NCBI GenBank assembly: GCA_020853775.1
Contig: JADYYH010000070.1
Span: forward strand, 1 to 45,685
DNA length: 45,685 bases
Direction: 5' to 3'
DNA from: Nitrospira sp.
GTDB lineage: Bacteria > Nitrospirota > Nitrospiria > Nitrospirales > Nitrospiraceae
Made by a program: the position numbers and the translations under genes. Below the pieces are notes generated by a model. It did no database searches. It had not been told where the DNA came from and saw only the letters and a list, made by a program, of their open reading frames with translations. Below, in pieces: positions 34,590 through 42,028 of this stretch. The first letter of the stretch is position 1; each line of letters starts with the position of its first letter.

Positions 34590-34714
34590 ACCGTGGCAGA
34601 GGGGGCTGTGTTCGATGCCCGAAGTTTTGTATGCTGAAGGGGTGTCGCGTCCGGAGATCCTCATGCGGCCTGTGTCTGGAGTGTGAGATGACCTAACATA
34701 ACCCATTTGGCGTC

Positions 34715-34770
34715 GGGACCGGAGCTCAGCCGGGTCCCATACACCGCTTGACCCGAGCTGCCGGTCAAGC
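34715..34770 (+). promoter_or_regulatory. Two adjacent hairpins upstream of the sensor kinase gene
   Basis: Hairpin 1 (34715-34738): GGGACC pairs with GGTCCC around a bulged G and two more pairs. Hairpin 2: perfect 8-bp stem GCTTGACC (34746-34753) with GGTCAAGC (34763-34770), nine-base loop. Both loops contain AGCT, so they could pair with each other. The second ends 26 bases before the kinase ATG, which has no visible ribosome site. They may form a leader structure for the kinase mRNA, or terminate mutS2 transcripts, although no T run follows either one. The rest of the 207-base gap shows nothing else. Confidence 0.4.
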
Positions 34771-34796
34771 CCAACCATCCTCTATGGCCTGCCGCC

Positions 34797-37103
34797 ATGC
34801 GTCAGCGGGTCAGTCTTCAGAGTTTGTTTACCCTGTCAGTGCTTGCTGTGGGACTATTCTCCGGCACCGTGGGGCTTGCCTATGCCTACTGGCATGCCAG
34901 GCAATCTCTGCAGGCCACCGTCGGGATCACCTTCCAGGAAATCGCCCGCCAAAGTGCCGACAAAGCCGCCTTGTTGCTCGCCGGAGAAATGGAATGGGTG
35001 CAACGGCTTGCCGCGCTTCCTGACCTTCGTGCCTCTGTGGAAGGCGCTGTACCGCCAGTGCAGGCGGCCAGGCAGGTTGAGCGGTGGCGTGAGGAGCAGC
35101 ATCGCTACTTCCATTCCCTCGTTCTTGTCCGGGCGGATGGGCAAATGGTGGGAGGTCGTCTGAGTGATTACGCGCGAGGGTTTTACACCAGGCAACCTTG
35201 GTGGACAACGGTGGTGCAGAAGGGGCAATCGTGGGCAGGCCCTCTTACGGTTGACGAACAGGGGCATGGATACTGGGAATTGGCGGTACCGATCGGCGAG
35301 CGGGGCGAGTCGGTCCGTGGAGTGCTGAAAGTCGTCATTGGGACGGATCGCATCCTGTCTTCAATCCTGGGAAGCCGACTTGGTCGAACAGGCCACATGA
35401 TGCTGTTAGATGGGCAAGGTGCCATTCTCGCCTGTTCCGTACTCGCACCTCAGCTTCACGCGCCGCTTTCGGCGGATGTGACCCAGCGGTGGACAGGAAG
35501 TACCGCTGCACGATGGGCCCTGGTCGACCAGGATAGTCACGGTGGGCAGGGGAGCATCATCGGCATGGCCCCTGTTGTGCTCCCGGGACAGGTAGCACAG
35601 GCGCCGGCTTGGTCCATCCTCGTGCAGCAGGATCCGACGGAGACATTTGAGCCATTGGTGGTCCTACTCGGGAAACTAGGGGCATTTTGGCTTGTGACGA
35701 GCATTTTTATAGTCTGGCTTCGCTGGCGGTTGGGTCGGCGAATTGTGCGGCCCATTGGGATGCTGATTCAGCGCATCAACCGGATGGCCGGTTGTGGAAC
35801 CCCCGTCGTGCTTTCGGCGCCGTCGGCCGATCAACTGTGCGGCGTTGAGGAGATTGATAGGCTCGCTGCGAGTTTCGATGATCTCGCTCAGCGTCTGGAA
35901 CAGGCCTCACAGGCGAAGGCGCAGTATGTTCGGAGGCTGGAACAAGCGAATCTCGACCTCACCACCTCTGAGGAACACTATCGGTTGCTCTGGAATCACT
36001 CGGTGGACACCAAAATTCTGGTCGATCCCCACGGCATGATCCAGGACGTGAACGGACGCGGCGAGGTGACGCTCGGCCGACCGGCCTCAACCCTCGTGCA
36101 CCGGTTGGTCTCCGACCTTGTGGCCGATCCCGAGCGTCCCCGTCTGCAGGCACAACTGCAGCTGGTGCTCCAGAATGGCGCGGAAGTATCGGCAGGCGTG
36201 ATGCGGGTGCCGACGCCAGGAGGGGAACTGACGATGGAGATCGACTGCGTACCGGTCACGAAGGTCGGTCGTATTGAGTCCATCATGGTTCAACTCCGTG
36301 ATCTGACGGAACAGAAAGCGCTCGAGCAACAATTGCTCCGATCCGAGCGGCTCGCGTCGTTGAGTCAATTTGCTTCGATGTTCGCGCACGACATCCGGAA
36401 TCCTTTGGCGGGGATCAAGAAAACGCTTGAATGGCTCAGCGGGCGTCCGGAGATGGCGCAGGATCTGCCACGCCGCTGCCTGGAAGATCTGCGGTTCACG
36501 ACCGATCTTCTCCTCGGCATGATCAACGACATGTTGGATGTCTACCAGGAACACTATTCGGGACTCCCGCTGAGTACCGCTCCGGTCGCGGCAGGCCTGC
36601 TCCTGCATGAAACGTTGCGGCTCTTTCATTTCGAGGCGGAAGCGCAGGGCGTGCGGTTCGCGGTGCGCAAGCCGTCGGACGAGGTGTGGGTGTGGGGAGA
36701 TGGGCGACGGCTGCAACGCGTCTTGATTAACCTCCTGCATAACGCCCTCAAGTATTCTCCGTCGCAGGGCACCATCACCGTGACCCTGAAGGTGGAGGAG
36801 GGGCTAATGTCGAGCGCCACGGCCCTTGGTGAGTCGACGCCCGGATCCATAGCGACCATCTGCATTGAGGATGAAGGACCGGGCATCGCTCCAGAGGATG
36901 TGCCGCACGTGTTTGAGCTGTTTTTCCGGAAGAAGGACGGGCAGGATTATCGGATCGGCCGCGGCCTCGGGCTCCATTTTTGTCGACTCGTGGTCGAAGC
37001 TCACGGCGGGCGTATCACGGCCGGCAATCGTCGCATGGGGGGAGCCCTCTTGACGGTCGCCTTGCCGGTCAGACAGGAGCAGTCATGTCTATCAGCATCC
37101 TGA
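34797..37103 (+). CDS. Membrane sensor histidine kinase with Cache, HAMP and PAS domains
   Basis: A 768-residue kinase. An N-terminal span (about residues 12-32) and a second near 300-322 (GAFWLVTSIFIVWLRW) bracket a periplasmic domain of about 265 residues typical of double Cache sensors (GFYTRQPWW, GPLTVDEQGHGYWELAVPI). A HAMP region and coiled coil follow, then a PAS domain (about 395-505). The phosphoacceptor is His531 in FAHDIRNPLAG. The ATPase domain has the N box (LLHNALKYSP), G1 (DEGPGIAPEDV) and G2 (GRGLGLHF). The response regulator overlaps its 3-prime end by 19 bases. The ligand is unknown; Cache domains usually bind small molecules. Confidence 0.92.
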   Translation: MRQRVSLQSLFTLSVLAVGLFSGTVGLAYAYWHARQSLQATVGITFQEIARQSADKAALLLAGEMEWVQRLAALPDLRASVEGAVPPVQAARQVERWREEQHRYFHSLVLVRADGQMVGGRLSDYARGFYTRQPWWTTVVQKGQSWAGPLTVDEQGHGYWELAVPIGERGESVRGVLKVVIGTDRILSSILGSRLGRTGHMMLLDGQGAILACSVLAPQLHAPLSADVTQRWTGSTAARWALVDQDSHGGQGSIIGMAPVVLPGQVAQAPAWSILVQQDPTETFEPLVVLLGKLGAFWLVTSIFIVWLRWRLGRRIVRPIGMLIQRINRMAGCGTPVVLSAPSADQLCGVEEIDRLAASFDDLAQRLEQASQAKAQYVRRLEQANLDLTTSEEHYRLLWNHSVDTKILVDPHGMIQDVNGRGEVTLGRPASTLVHRLVSDLVADPERPRLQAQLQLVLQNGAEVSAGVMRVPTPGGELTMEIDCVPVTKVGRIESIMVQLRDLTEQKALEQQLLRSERLASLSQFASMFAHDIRNPLAGIKKTLEWLSGRPEMAQDLPRRCLEDLRFTTDLLLGMINDMLDVYQEHYSGLPLSTAPVAAGLLLHETLRLFHFEAEAQGVRFAVRKPSDEVWVWGDGRRLQRVLINLLHNALKYSPSQGTITVTLKVEEGLMSSATALGESTPGSIATICIEDEGPGIAPEDVPHVFELFFRKKDGQDYRIGRGLGLHFCRLVVEAHGGRITAGNRRMGGALLTVALPVRQEQSCLSAS

Positions 37104-37729
37104 TCGCCGAGGATCAGCGCTTGTTCCGGCAGAGTTTGCGGATGTTGCTCGAGCATGAGCCGGACATTGTGGTCGTAGGGGAGGCGATGGACGGTCGGCA
37201 GGCGTTCGACCTTGCCGTGGCTCAACAGCCGCGCATCGTGTTGATGGATGTCGACATGCCGCGCTTGGATGGCATTACGGCCACCCGGTTGATTCGCGGC
37301 TGTGTGCCGGACTGCCGCGTATTGATGCTATCGGTGCATGACGACGACGCCCGTATTGTCGCCGCCGTGCAGGCGGGTGCCTGCGGGTACATTTTGAAGG
37401 ACGCCGACCATCAAGAGTTCCTGCGAATCATCCGGGCTACCTACCAGGACAAGCCGGTGCACTCGGCCTTCATGCCGGATGGTTTTGCCAAAAGGGCCGT
37501 GTCTCTCTCGAACCAACAGAGCGGGTCCGATCTGGGTGGGCTGTCCCTGTTGACCGATCGGGAGCGGGAAATTCTGGCCTGCGCGGCTGCCGGTCGCAGT
37601 AATAAGGAAATCGCCGATCAACTCTGTGTCTCCCTCGATACCGTGAAAACGCATCTCCATCATACCTATCAAAAGTTGAAGGTCAGCGGGCGGGTTGAAG
37701 CGGTGCTCGCCTACCTCGGCAACGGGTAA
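37085..37729 (+). CDS. NarL/FixJ-type response regulator
   Basis: A 214-residue regulator. The receiver domain occupies residues 1-120 with the acidic pair in AEDQ, the phosphoacceptor Asp in VLMDVDMPRLDG (about residue 54), Ser in MLSVHDDD and Lys in YILKDAD. The LuxR helix-turn-helix is at about 150-210 (LTDREREILACAAAGRSNKEIADQL, SLDTVKTHLHH). The ATG at 37085 follows an AGGAG site and overlaps the kinase gene; the frame is open further upstream but that would duplicate kinase coding sequence. It is the natural partner of the kinase, and the genes just downstream are candidate targets. Confidence 0.94.
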   Translation: MSISILIAEDQRLFRQSLRMLLEHEPDIVVVGEAMDGRQAFDLAVAQQPRIVLMDVDMPRLDGITATRLIRGCVPDCRVLMLSVHDDDARIVAAVQAGACGYILKDADHQEFLRIIRATYQDKPVHSAFMPDGFAKRAVSLSNQQSGSDLGGLSLLTDREREILACAAAGRSNKEIADQLCVSLDTVKTHLHHTYQKLKVSGRVEAVLAYLGNG

Positions 37730-37889
37730 CGCCCGCGCCTCCGACATACTTCATACTTCCTCACCCGAAGGGTGGAGCCAAAATCCATCCCCTAGGCAAT
37801 AGGCTTCGGTTCACGTCCTGCCTTACAGTCACCAGTGCCGTGGTTGATGGCGGCGTGACGCGCTCGTTCTTCGTAGAGGAGGACTGAGG

Positions 37890-38219
37890 ATGAATAAACG
37901 ATTACACATAGCATCCATGCTGCTCACAGCTCTGGGGGTGGGATTGTTCGCCTCGTTGGCGGTTCAGGCCCGAGCTCAGGTGATCCATCCGGATCAGATG
38001 ATCGGGGCGCCCGCGCTCAAACAGGAGGTGATTCCGGAAGGAGGAGTGATACCCAACGAGCCCGCTCTGAGCGATTTGGAGAAAGGGTTTGACCGTCCGT
38101 TGATGGCGCCGGAAACCGAAGCCTCGGGCGCCGCGAACCTGAAGATGCTGAAGACGCCTGACGCTACCGATGTCGAGAATGCTCGAGAGTCAGACAGTCG
38201 ATCGGCAGTGTCCTTCTGA
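37890..38219 (+). CDS. Small exported protein, unknown function (first of a set of three)
   Basis: A 109-residue protein I do not recognise. A signal peptide ending near ARAQ (residues 1-29) is followed by an acidic, Pro/Glu/Ala-rich mature part without cysteines or clear secondary-structure motif (HPDQMIGAPALKQEV, EPALSDLEKGFDRPLMAPE). A very strong ribosome site (GAGGAGGACTGAGG) precedes the ATG. It begins 160 bases after the response regulator; that gap contains a small hairpin (CACCC-GAA-GGGTG at 37762-37774) and no sure promoter. Confidence 0.7.
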   Translation: MNKRLHIASMLLTALGVGLFASLAVQARAQVIHPDQMIGAPALKQEVIPEGGVIPNEPALSDLEKGFDRPLMAPETEASGAANLKMLKTPDATDVENARESDSRSAVSF

Positions 38220-38259
38220 TTTTTGCCTCAGGACCATTTCGTCGTAAAGGAGGCATCCC

Positions 38260-38649
38260 ATGAACAGTCAGGCCAAAGGATATGCTCTCCGCGCGTTGTT
38301 GTGTGCATTGTGCCTCGGTGCGGGTTGGCTCATGGGGACCGCGTGGGCTCAGTCGACCTGGGTCGACGAGATTAACGGGTCACTAAATTTCTACAAAACC
38401 AGCTATCCCGGTTCGAATTGGGAACCCTATAGCCAGCGGTTACAGATGGTGAAAGAGGCGGTCGATCGCGGGGATACGAAGACCGTGAAGAAGGAGATGG
38501 GGACGTGGTTCAAAATGCTGCGCGCCCGGGATCAGGGCATTCACGACGTGGCGGCCGATGAGTTGTTCAATTTTGCCGTCATGGTTACCCCGATCCAGGA
38601 GTATGGCATCACCGTTCCGCCAGCTCCGGGCAGTGAGCCGGGCTATTGA
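38260..38649 (+). CDS. Small exported helical protein, unknown function (second of three)
   Basis: A 129-residue protein, not recognised. The signal peptide is clear (ALRALLCALCLGAGWLMGTAWAQ, cleavage after AWA). The mature part of about 98 residues looks helical (YSQRLQMVKEAVDRGDTKTV, MGTWFKMLRARDQGIHDVAA) and ends in a Pro-rich tail. No cysteine is present in the mature protein. It has a strong AGGAGG ribosome site and follows the previous gene by 40 bases. Confidence 0.72.
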   Translation: MNSQAKGYALRALLCALCLGAGWLMGTAWAQSTWVDEINGSLNFYKTSYPGSNWEPYSQRLQMVKEAVDRGDTKTVKKEMGTWFKMLRARDQGIHDVAADELFNFAVMVTPIQEYGITVPPAPGSEPGY

Positions 38650-38689
38650 GGCGAACGGCGGATCGCAAAGGATGTGAAAGGAGGTTGCC

Positions 38690-39199
38690 ATGAAGCGGAC
38701 GGCGTGCCTTCTCGTCTGGTTGATCGGAGTCGGGTGGCCGTGGGTATCGGCGGGAGCGGAGCTGATAGACGTGTCGTCCCCGGGCCCGCATTTGGCCGTA
38801 AACGGGCACATTGCCAAGATTGAGAGTGGGTTATTGTTTGTGAAGACGCCATACGGGCTGCAAATGAGGACGATCAGCCCCAATAAGGCGGATCGAGTGG
38901 GCCTGCATGACGCCCACATTGGTGATGAAGTGTGGTTGCTGCTCGATTCGAACAATGTATTGTTGGACGCGACCAAACCGGGCGGTGAAGATTTTGCCAA
39001 CCATAAGATCTTGGTCGGCCGGGTGCGTTATGCGGATCCCTTTTGGGGCGAAATCCAAATCTCCACTCCGGAAGGGTTCGAACGGTTCGAAGTGGATACC
39101 CTGGCGGGGAGCAAACTGTCGGTGATTCAGGAAGGCATGCCCGTGACGATTGAATTGGATGCGGACAATGTGATGATCGATATTCAGTCCAACCACTGA
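38690..39199 (+). CDS. Exported beta-rich protein with internal duplication (third of three)
   Basis: A 169-residue protein, not recognised. After a signal peptide (cleavage near SAGA), the mature part seems to consist of two similar halves: one with GHIAKIESGLLFVKTPYG, IGDEVWLLLDSNNVLLDA, the other with GRVRYADPFWGEIQISTPEG, EGMPVTIELDADNVMIDI. Both end with a hydrophobic strand, a D-x-NN/DN turn and another strand, suggesting duplicated small beta-barrels. Its ribosome site (AAAGGAGGTT) is near perfect. It follows the second gene by 40 bases. Confidence 0.72.
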   Translation: MKRTACLLVWLIGVGWPWVSAGAELIDVSSPGPHLAVNGHIAKIESGLLFVKTPYGLQMRTISPNKADRVGLHDAHIGDEVWLLLDSNNVLLDATKPGGEDFANHKILVGRVRYADPFWGEIQISTPEGFERFEVDTLAGSKLSVIQEGMPVTIELDADNVMIDIQSNH

Positions 39200-39226
39200 G
39201 GGCGCAGAGGTTGGCCAGTACGCGCC

Positions 39227-39255
39227 TTGACTTGTTTCCGAGCGACTCGTAGGAT
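39227..39255 (+). promoter_or_regulatory. Sigma70 promoter of the haem protein-protease genes
   Basis: TTGACT (39227-39232), 17-base spacer, TAGGAT (39250-39255). It lies about 90 bases before the ATG at 39344. It indicates that the next two genes can be transcribed independently of the three small exported-protein genes. It also shows that an open frame beginning at the TTG in this box is not a coding start. Confidence 0.6.
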
Positions 39256-39343
39256 TCAGACGACGTGCGCTGCCATTCGGCTCATGCGAGTGGTGGCGCA
39301 CGGTTCCCTGCAGCCCGCAACGCGAACGCATCAGGGGTCGCCC

Positions 39344-40120
39344 ATGCGACGTCGTCTGCCGTGGATGGTGGTAAGTCTCCTGGCCGGATGGGCGCTGACC
39401 GCCGGCCCAGCGATCTTCGGGGGTGAGCAACCCGAACGCTCATCGATCCCCTTCCAAACGGTTCTTGAACTTGAACACACCGCTCGTCTGCTCGCCGTGC
39501 TCCTTGACTCCGGTCGCGCGGTCATCAACGACAACCAGATTCTGTTGGATGAATCACAGGGTAGGGGGCTCACGCCGGAGGCCTTTGAGCGGCAACTGTT
39601 GGATATGTTCCGAGGCCGGGCGGGTATCGATCTGCATGAATTGGATCATACGGCTCTCGCCCCGCGTACCAAACGGCTGCTCCGCGCATTGGTCGAGACC
39701 AGTAGACAGGTGATTGCCGATGTCCACCGGAAACTCAGGCCCCAGCCGAACGAGTTCACCGGCTTCATTCCCGCCGCATTCGGCGCACGGGTGTCGGCCC
39801 GCTTTACCGAGCAGACAGGGGTGCGGCTGAAACAAACCGCGCTGGCACCCCGAAACCCCGCCAACCGTCCGGACGCTTACGAACAGGGTGCCTTGGAAGC
39901 ATTTGCCGATGCTGCCTACCCCCGGGAAACCGTCATCAGCGAGATGGCGGCCAACAGCGCGTCTTTCCGCCTGATGTTTCCGTTGTACGCGACGAGGCAC
40001 TGCCTGGATTGTCATGGCGAGCCTAAGGGGGGGGTCGATCGCCTCGGCTATCCGCGAGAAGGCCTCGTCCTCGGACAAAATGCCGGGGCGATCAGTGTGA
40101 TATTGCCGGTCAAACCATGA
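39344..40120 (+). CDS. Exported mono-haem c protein with Tll0287-like (DUF3365) domain
   Basis: A 258-residue protein with an N-terminal signal sequence (about residues 1-25). The C-terminal half has the Tll0287/DUF3365 pattern: TGVRLKQTALAPRNPANRPD, YEQGALEAF, and a single haem c site Cys220-x2-Cys223-His224 in ATRHCLDCHGEPKGG. These domains are haem sensors found alone or in kinases and cyclases; here no signalling domain is attached, so it may report to a partner. The ATG at 39344 has an AGGGG site. Its stop overlaps the next start (ATGA). Confidence 0.82.
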   Translation: MRRRLPWMVVSLLAGWALTAGPAIFGGEQPERSSIPFQTVLELEHTARLLAVLLDSGRAVINDNQILLDESQGRGLTPEAFERQLLDMFRGRAGIDLHELDHTALAPRTKRLLRALVETSRQVIADVHRKLRPQPNEFTGFIPAAFGARVSARFTEQTGVRLKQTALAPRNPANRPDAYEQGALEAFADAAYPRETVISEMAANSASFRLMFPLYATRHCLDCHGEPKGGVDRLGYPREGLVLGQNAGAISVILPVKP

Positions 40121-41733
40121 AGATCCTTCTGGCTTTAGTCGTCATACTCCTGCGCATGGTTGAGCCCGTGGAGGCCAATGAGCGCGCGCTTTTGCCGGTT
40201 GAGAAACCGGCGGGTAGCGGAGTGATCGTGCATCACGATGGATACGTGCTCACAGCGCATCATGTGATCGCGGCCGCCAAACGGATTACGATTGTGACGC
40301 CGGGAGAGTTTCGGGCGCCCGCAGTCCTCATCAGTGTGGATGCCGAGCATGACCTCGCGCTCCTGAAGGCGGAAACGGTGGGGCTATCCGAGGCCCCGCT
40401 CGGGTACGCCGGCGCGGTGAAACTGGATCAGGAGGTCATTGCCGTCGGATTTCAGTTCGGGTTGCGCGAAACCACAATCACCAGAGGCCATGTGGCCGCC
40501 GTGCGGACCAGAGGCGTGCAACGGGTCTTTCAAGTCGACGCGGCGGTGAATCCAGGGAACAGTGGCGGGGCAATCTTCAATCGGCAAGGCGAAGTCGTCG
40601 GGATTCTCACGACGAAATTTACCCATCCGTCAGGGATTGTGCCAGAAGGGATGGCGTTTGCCGTGCCGATCAGTTACGCCACCCCCTTGCTGGCCAACAT
40701 TCCGGACTTCGACTTTTCTGCGATCGGCCGGGTCAAAAAAGAATTCAAGAAGGGAAAGCCGACTGGGGATCCTGTGCTGGATATGGCGCGGACCTCAGTA
40801 CGGATTGAAACCATTCGCATGTCTGACCCGCCGGCCGGCACGAGCCCGTCTGCCACGACTCCCTCGGTGAGGGAGTCGCTGCGCGGTGGGGCGCCGTCGA
40901 TTGCCCGCGCGCCGGCACCGCTGGCCCGGCCCTATGAACCACTGCCGGCAGTCGACGAGGATGCCATCGAGCGAGTGAATGTTCAACTTCGGGCCGAGCA
41001 GCAGGAAGCCTTGAAGCGGCTCTTAGAGCAAGGTCTGACGCCTCCAGCCGGAATGGTGCTGATCCCGGCCGGGGAATTTCTGATGGGGATGGAAGATGGC
41101 TTGCCCGATGCGCGCCCCATCCATCGCCTCTATCTGAGCTCCTACTGGATCGATCAACATGGGGTGACGAACGAGCAATATCGAGCCTGCGTGGACGGAG
41201 GGAGCTGCCTCCCGCCGAAGGTGCGCGTGGCCTTCGATGATCCTCAGCTTGCCCAACATCCCGTGACCGACGTGACCTGGATGCAGGCCCGCGCCCATTG
41301 CCAGTGGGCAGGCAAACGATTACCCACGGAAGCCGAATGGGAGAAGGCCGTGCGTGGGATCGACGGCCGACGGTATCCATGGGGGAACAGCGAGGAGGTA
41401 ATCCAGAAGAGCAGGGGCCTGCTGGTGGATGGAAAGGTTTCCTCTAACGGTGTCGAGACTGTCGGTATGCCGGTGGCTTCCCGTTCTCCCTATGGTGTGT
41501 CCGGCATGATCGGCCAGGTCTCGGAATGGGTGAAGGATTGGTATGCAGAAGATTTTTACCGCAGCTCGCCTGCGCGTGACCCGCAAGGACCCCTGCGCGG
41601 AACCTTCAGAGTGTTGCGAGGCGGCAGTTGGATGGAGCGGCCACTGGAGTTGCGCGCTGGTTATCGAGGATGGGATGAGATGACCTACTGGGGGCCCACG
41701 TTGGGGTTTCGTTGCGCGAATGACGCCCCTTAG
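40117..41733 (+). CDS. HtrA-like serine protease fused to a formylglycine-generating-enzyme-type domain
   Basis: A 538-residue exported protein. After a signal sequence (about residues 1-20), residues 30-215 form a trypsin-like domain with the triad His49 (VLTAHHVI), Asp79 (EHDLALLK) and Ser149 (NPGNSGGAIF). There is no PDZ domain; a low-complexity linker (residues 225-305) leads to a FGE/SUMF1-like domain at 310-538 (GMVLIPAGEFLMG, GVTNEQYRACVDGG, RLPTEAEWEKAVRG, VLRGGSW, LGFRCA). The C-terminal domain lacks an obvious paired-cysteine site near its end, so it may bind rather than modify substrates. It overlaps the haem protein gene by four bases. Confidence 0.88.
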   Translation: MKILLALVVILLRMVEPVEANERALLPVEKPAGSGVIVHHDGYVLTAHHVIAAAKRITIVTPGEFRAPAVLISVDAEHDLALLKAETVGLSEAPLGYAGAVKLDQEVIAVGFQFGLRETTITRGHVAAVRTRGVQRVFQVDAAVNPGNSGGAIFNRQGEVVGILTTKFTHPSGIVPEGMAFAVPISYATPLLANIPDFDFSAIGRVKKEFKKGKPTGDPVLDMARTSVRIETIRMSDPPAGTSPSATTPSVRESLRGGAPSIARAPAPLARPYEPLPAVDEDAIERVNVQLRAEQQEALKRLLEQGLTPPAGMVLIPAGEFLMGMEDGLPDARPIHRLYLSSYWIDQHGVTNEQYRACVDGGSCLPPKVRVAFDDPQLAQHPVTDVTWMQARAHCQWAGKRLPTEAEWEKAVRGIDGRRYPWGNSEEVIQKSRGLLVDGKVSSNGVETVGMPVASRSPYGVSGMIGQVSEWVKDWYAEDFYRSSPARDPQGPLRGTFRVLRGGSWMERPLELRAGYRGWDEMTYWGPTLGFRCANDAP

Positions 41734-41738
41734 TACGG

Positions 41739-41858
41739 TGCTGAAGAAACTCCCGGCAGCGTTCGCGTCTCGTTCAAACCTTTGACGTATCCTTGAGAAT
41801 ACGCCGTACGTGTCCACGCGCTACGGCCTCGCTGGACTGCCTTTTTGAACATTCTGAG
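41739..41858 (+). repeat. Degenerate intergenic repeat, copy B
   Basis: It shares the block order of the stretch at 2546-2670. The central hairpin is CGTAT (41786-41790), then an eight-base loop, then ATACG (41799-41803). It lies at the same place and in the same 18-base frame as CGTACC/GGTACG in copy A; one C-G pair has become T-A, so pairing is kept although the sequence changed. It fills the gap between the protease-FGE gene and the cyclase gene. Confidence 0.55.
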
Positions 41859-42028
41859 CGCTGTGCATGATCAATGCGGCTGCGCGAACGGAGGTTGGGC
41901 GCGCCGGAAAGTTTCTTTCACCTGAATCGACCCAACCGAAGATATCCCTGTTGCCTCTTTCCCTCTTACGCGTTCTCCAGTACGATAACCCGCTGATCAG
42001 CCGATCGAGGGGCGTGCTCGTCGCATTC

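Noticed and set aside
39227..39343. Start of the haem protein gene at the TTG of 39227
   Set aside because: That TTG is the -35 box of a good promoter, the extension has no signal peptide features, and the ATG at 39344 precedes a proper signal sequence.
41867..42028. 54-residue N-terminal extension of the cyclase
   Set aside because: It abuts repeat copy B, has no ribosome site and no recognisable feature, and the membrane span follows directly after the ATG at 42029. It is not fully excluded.
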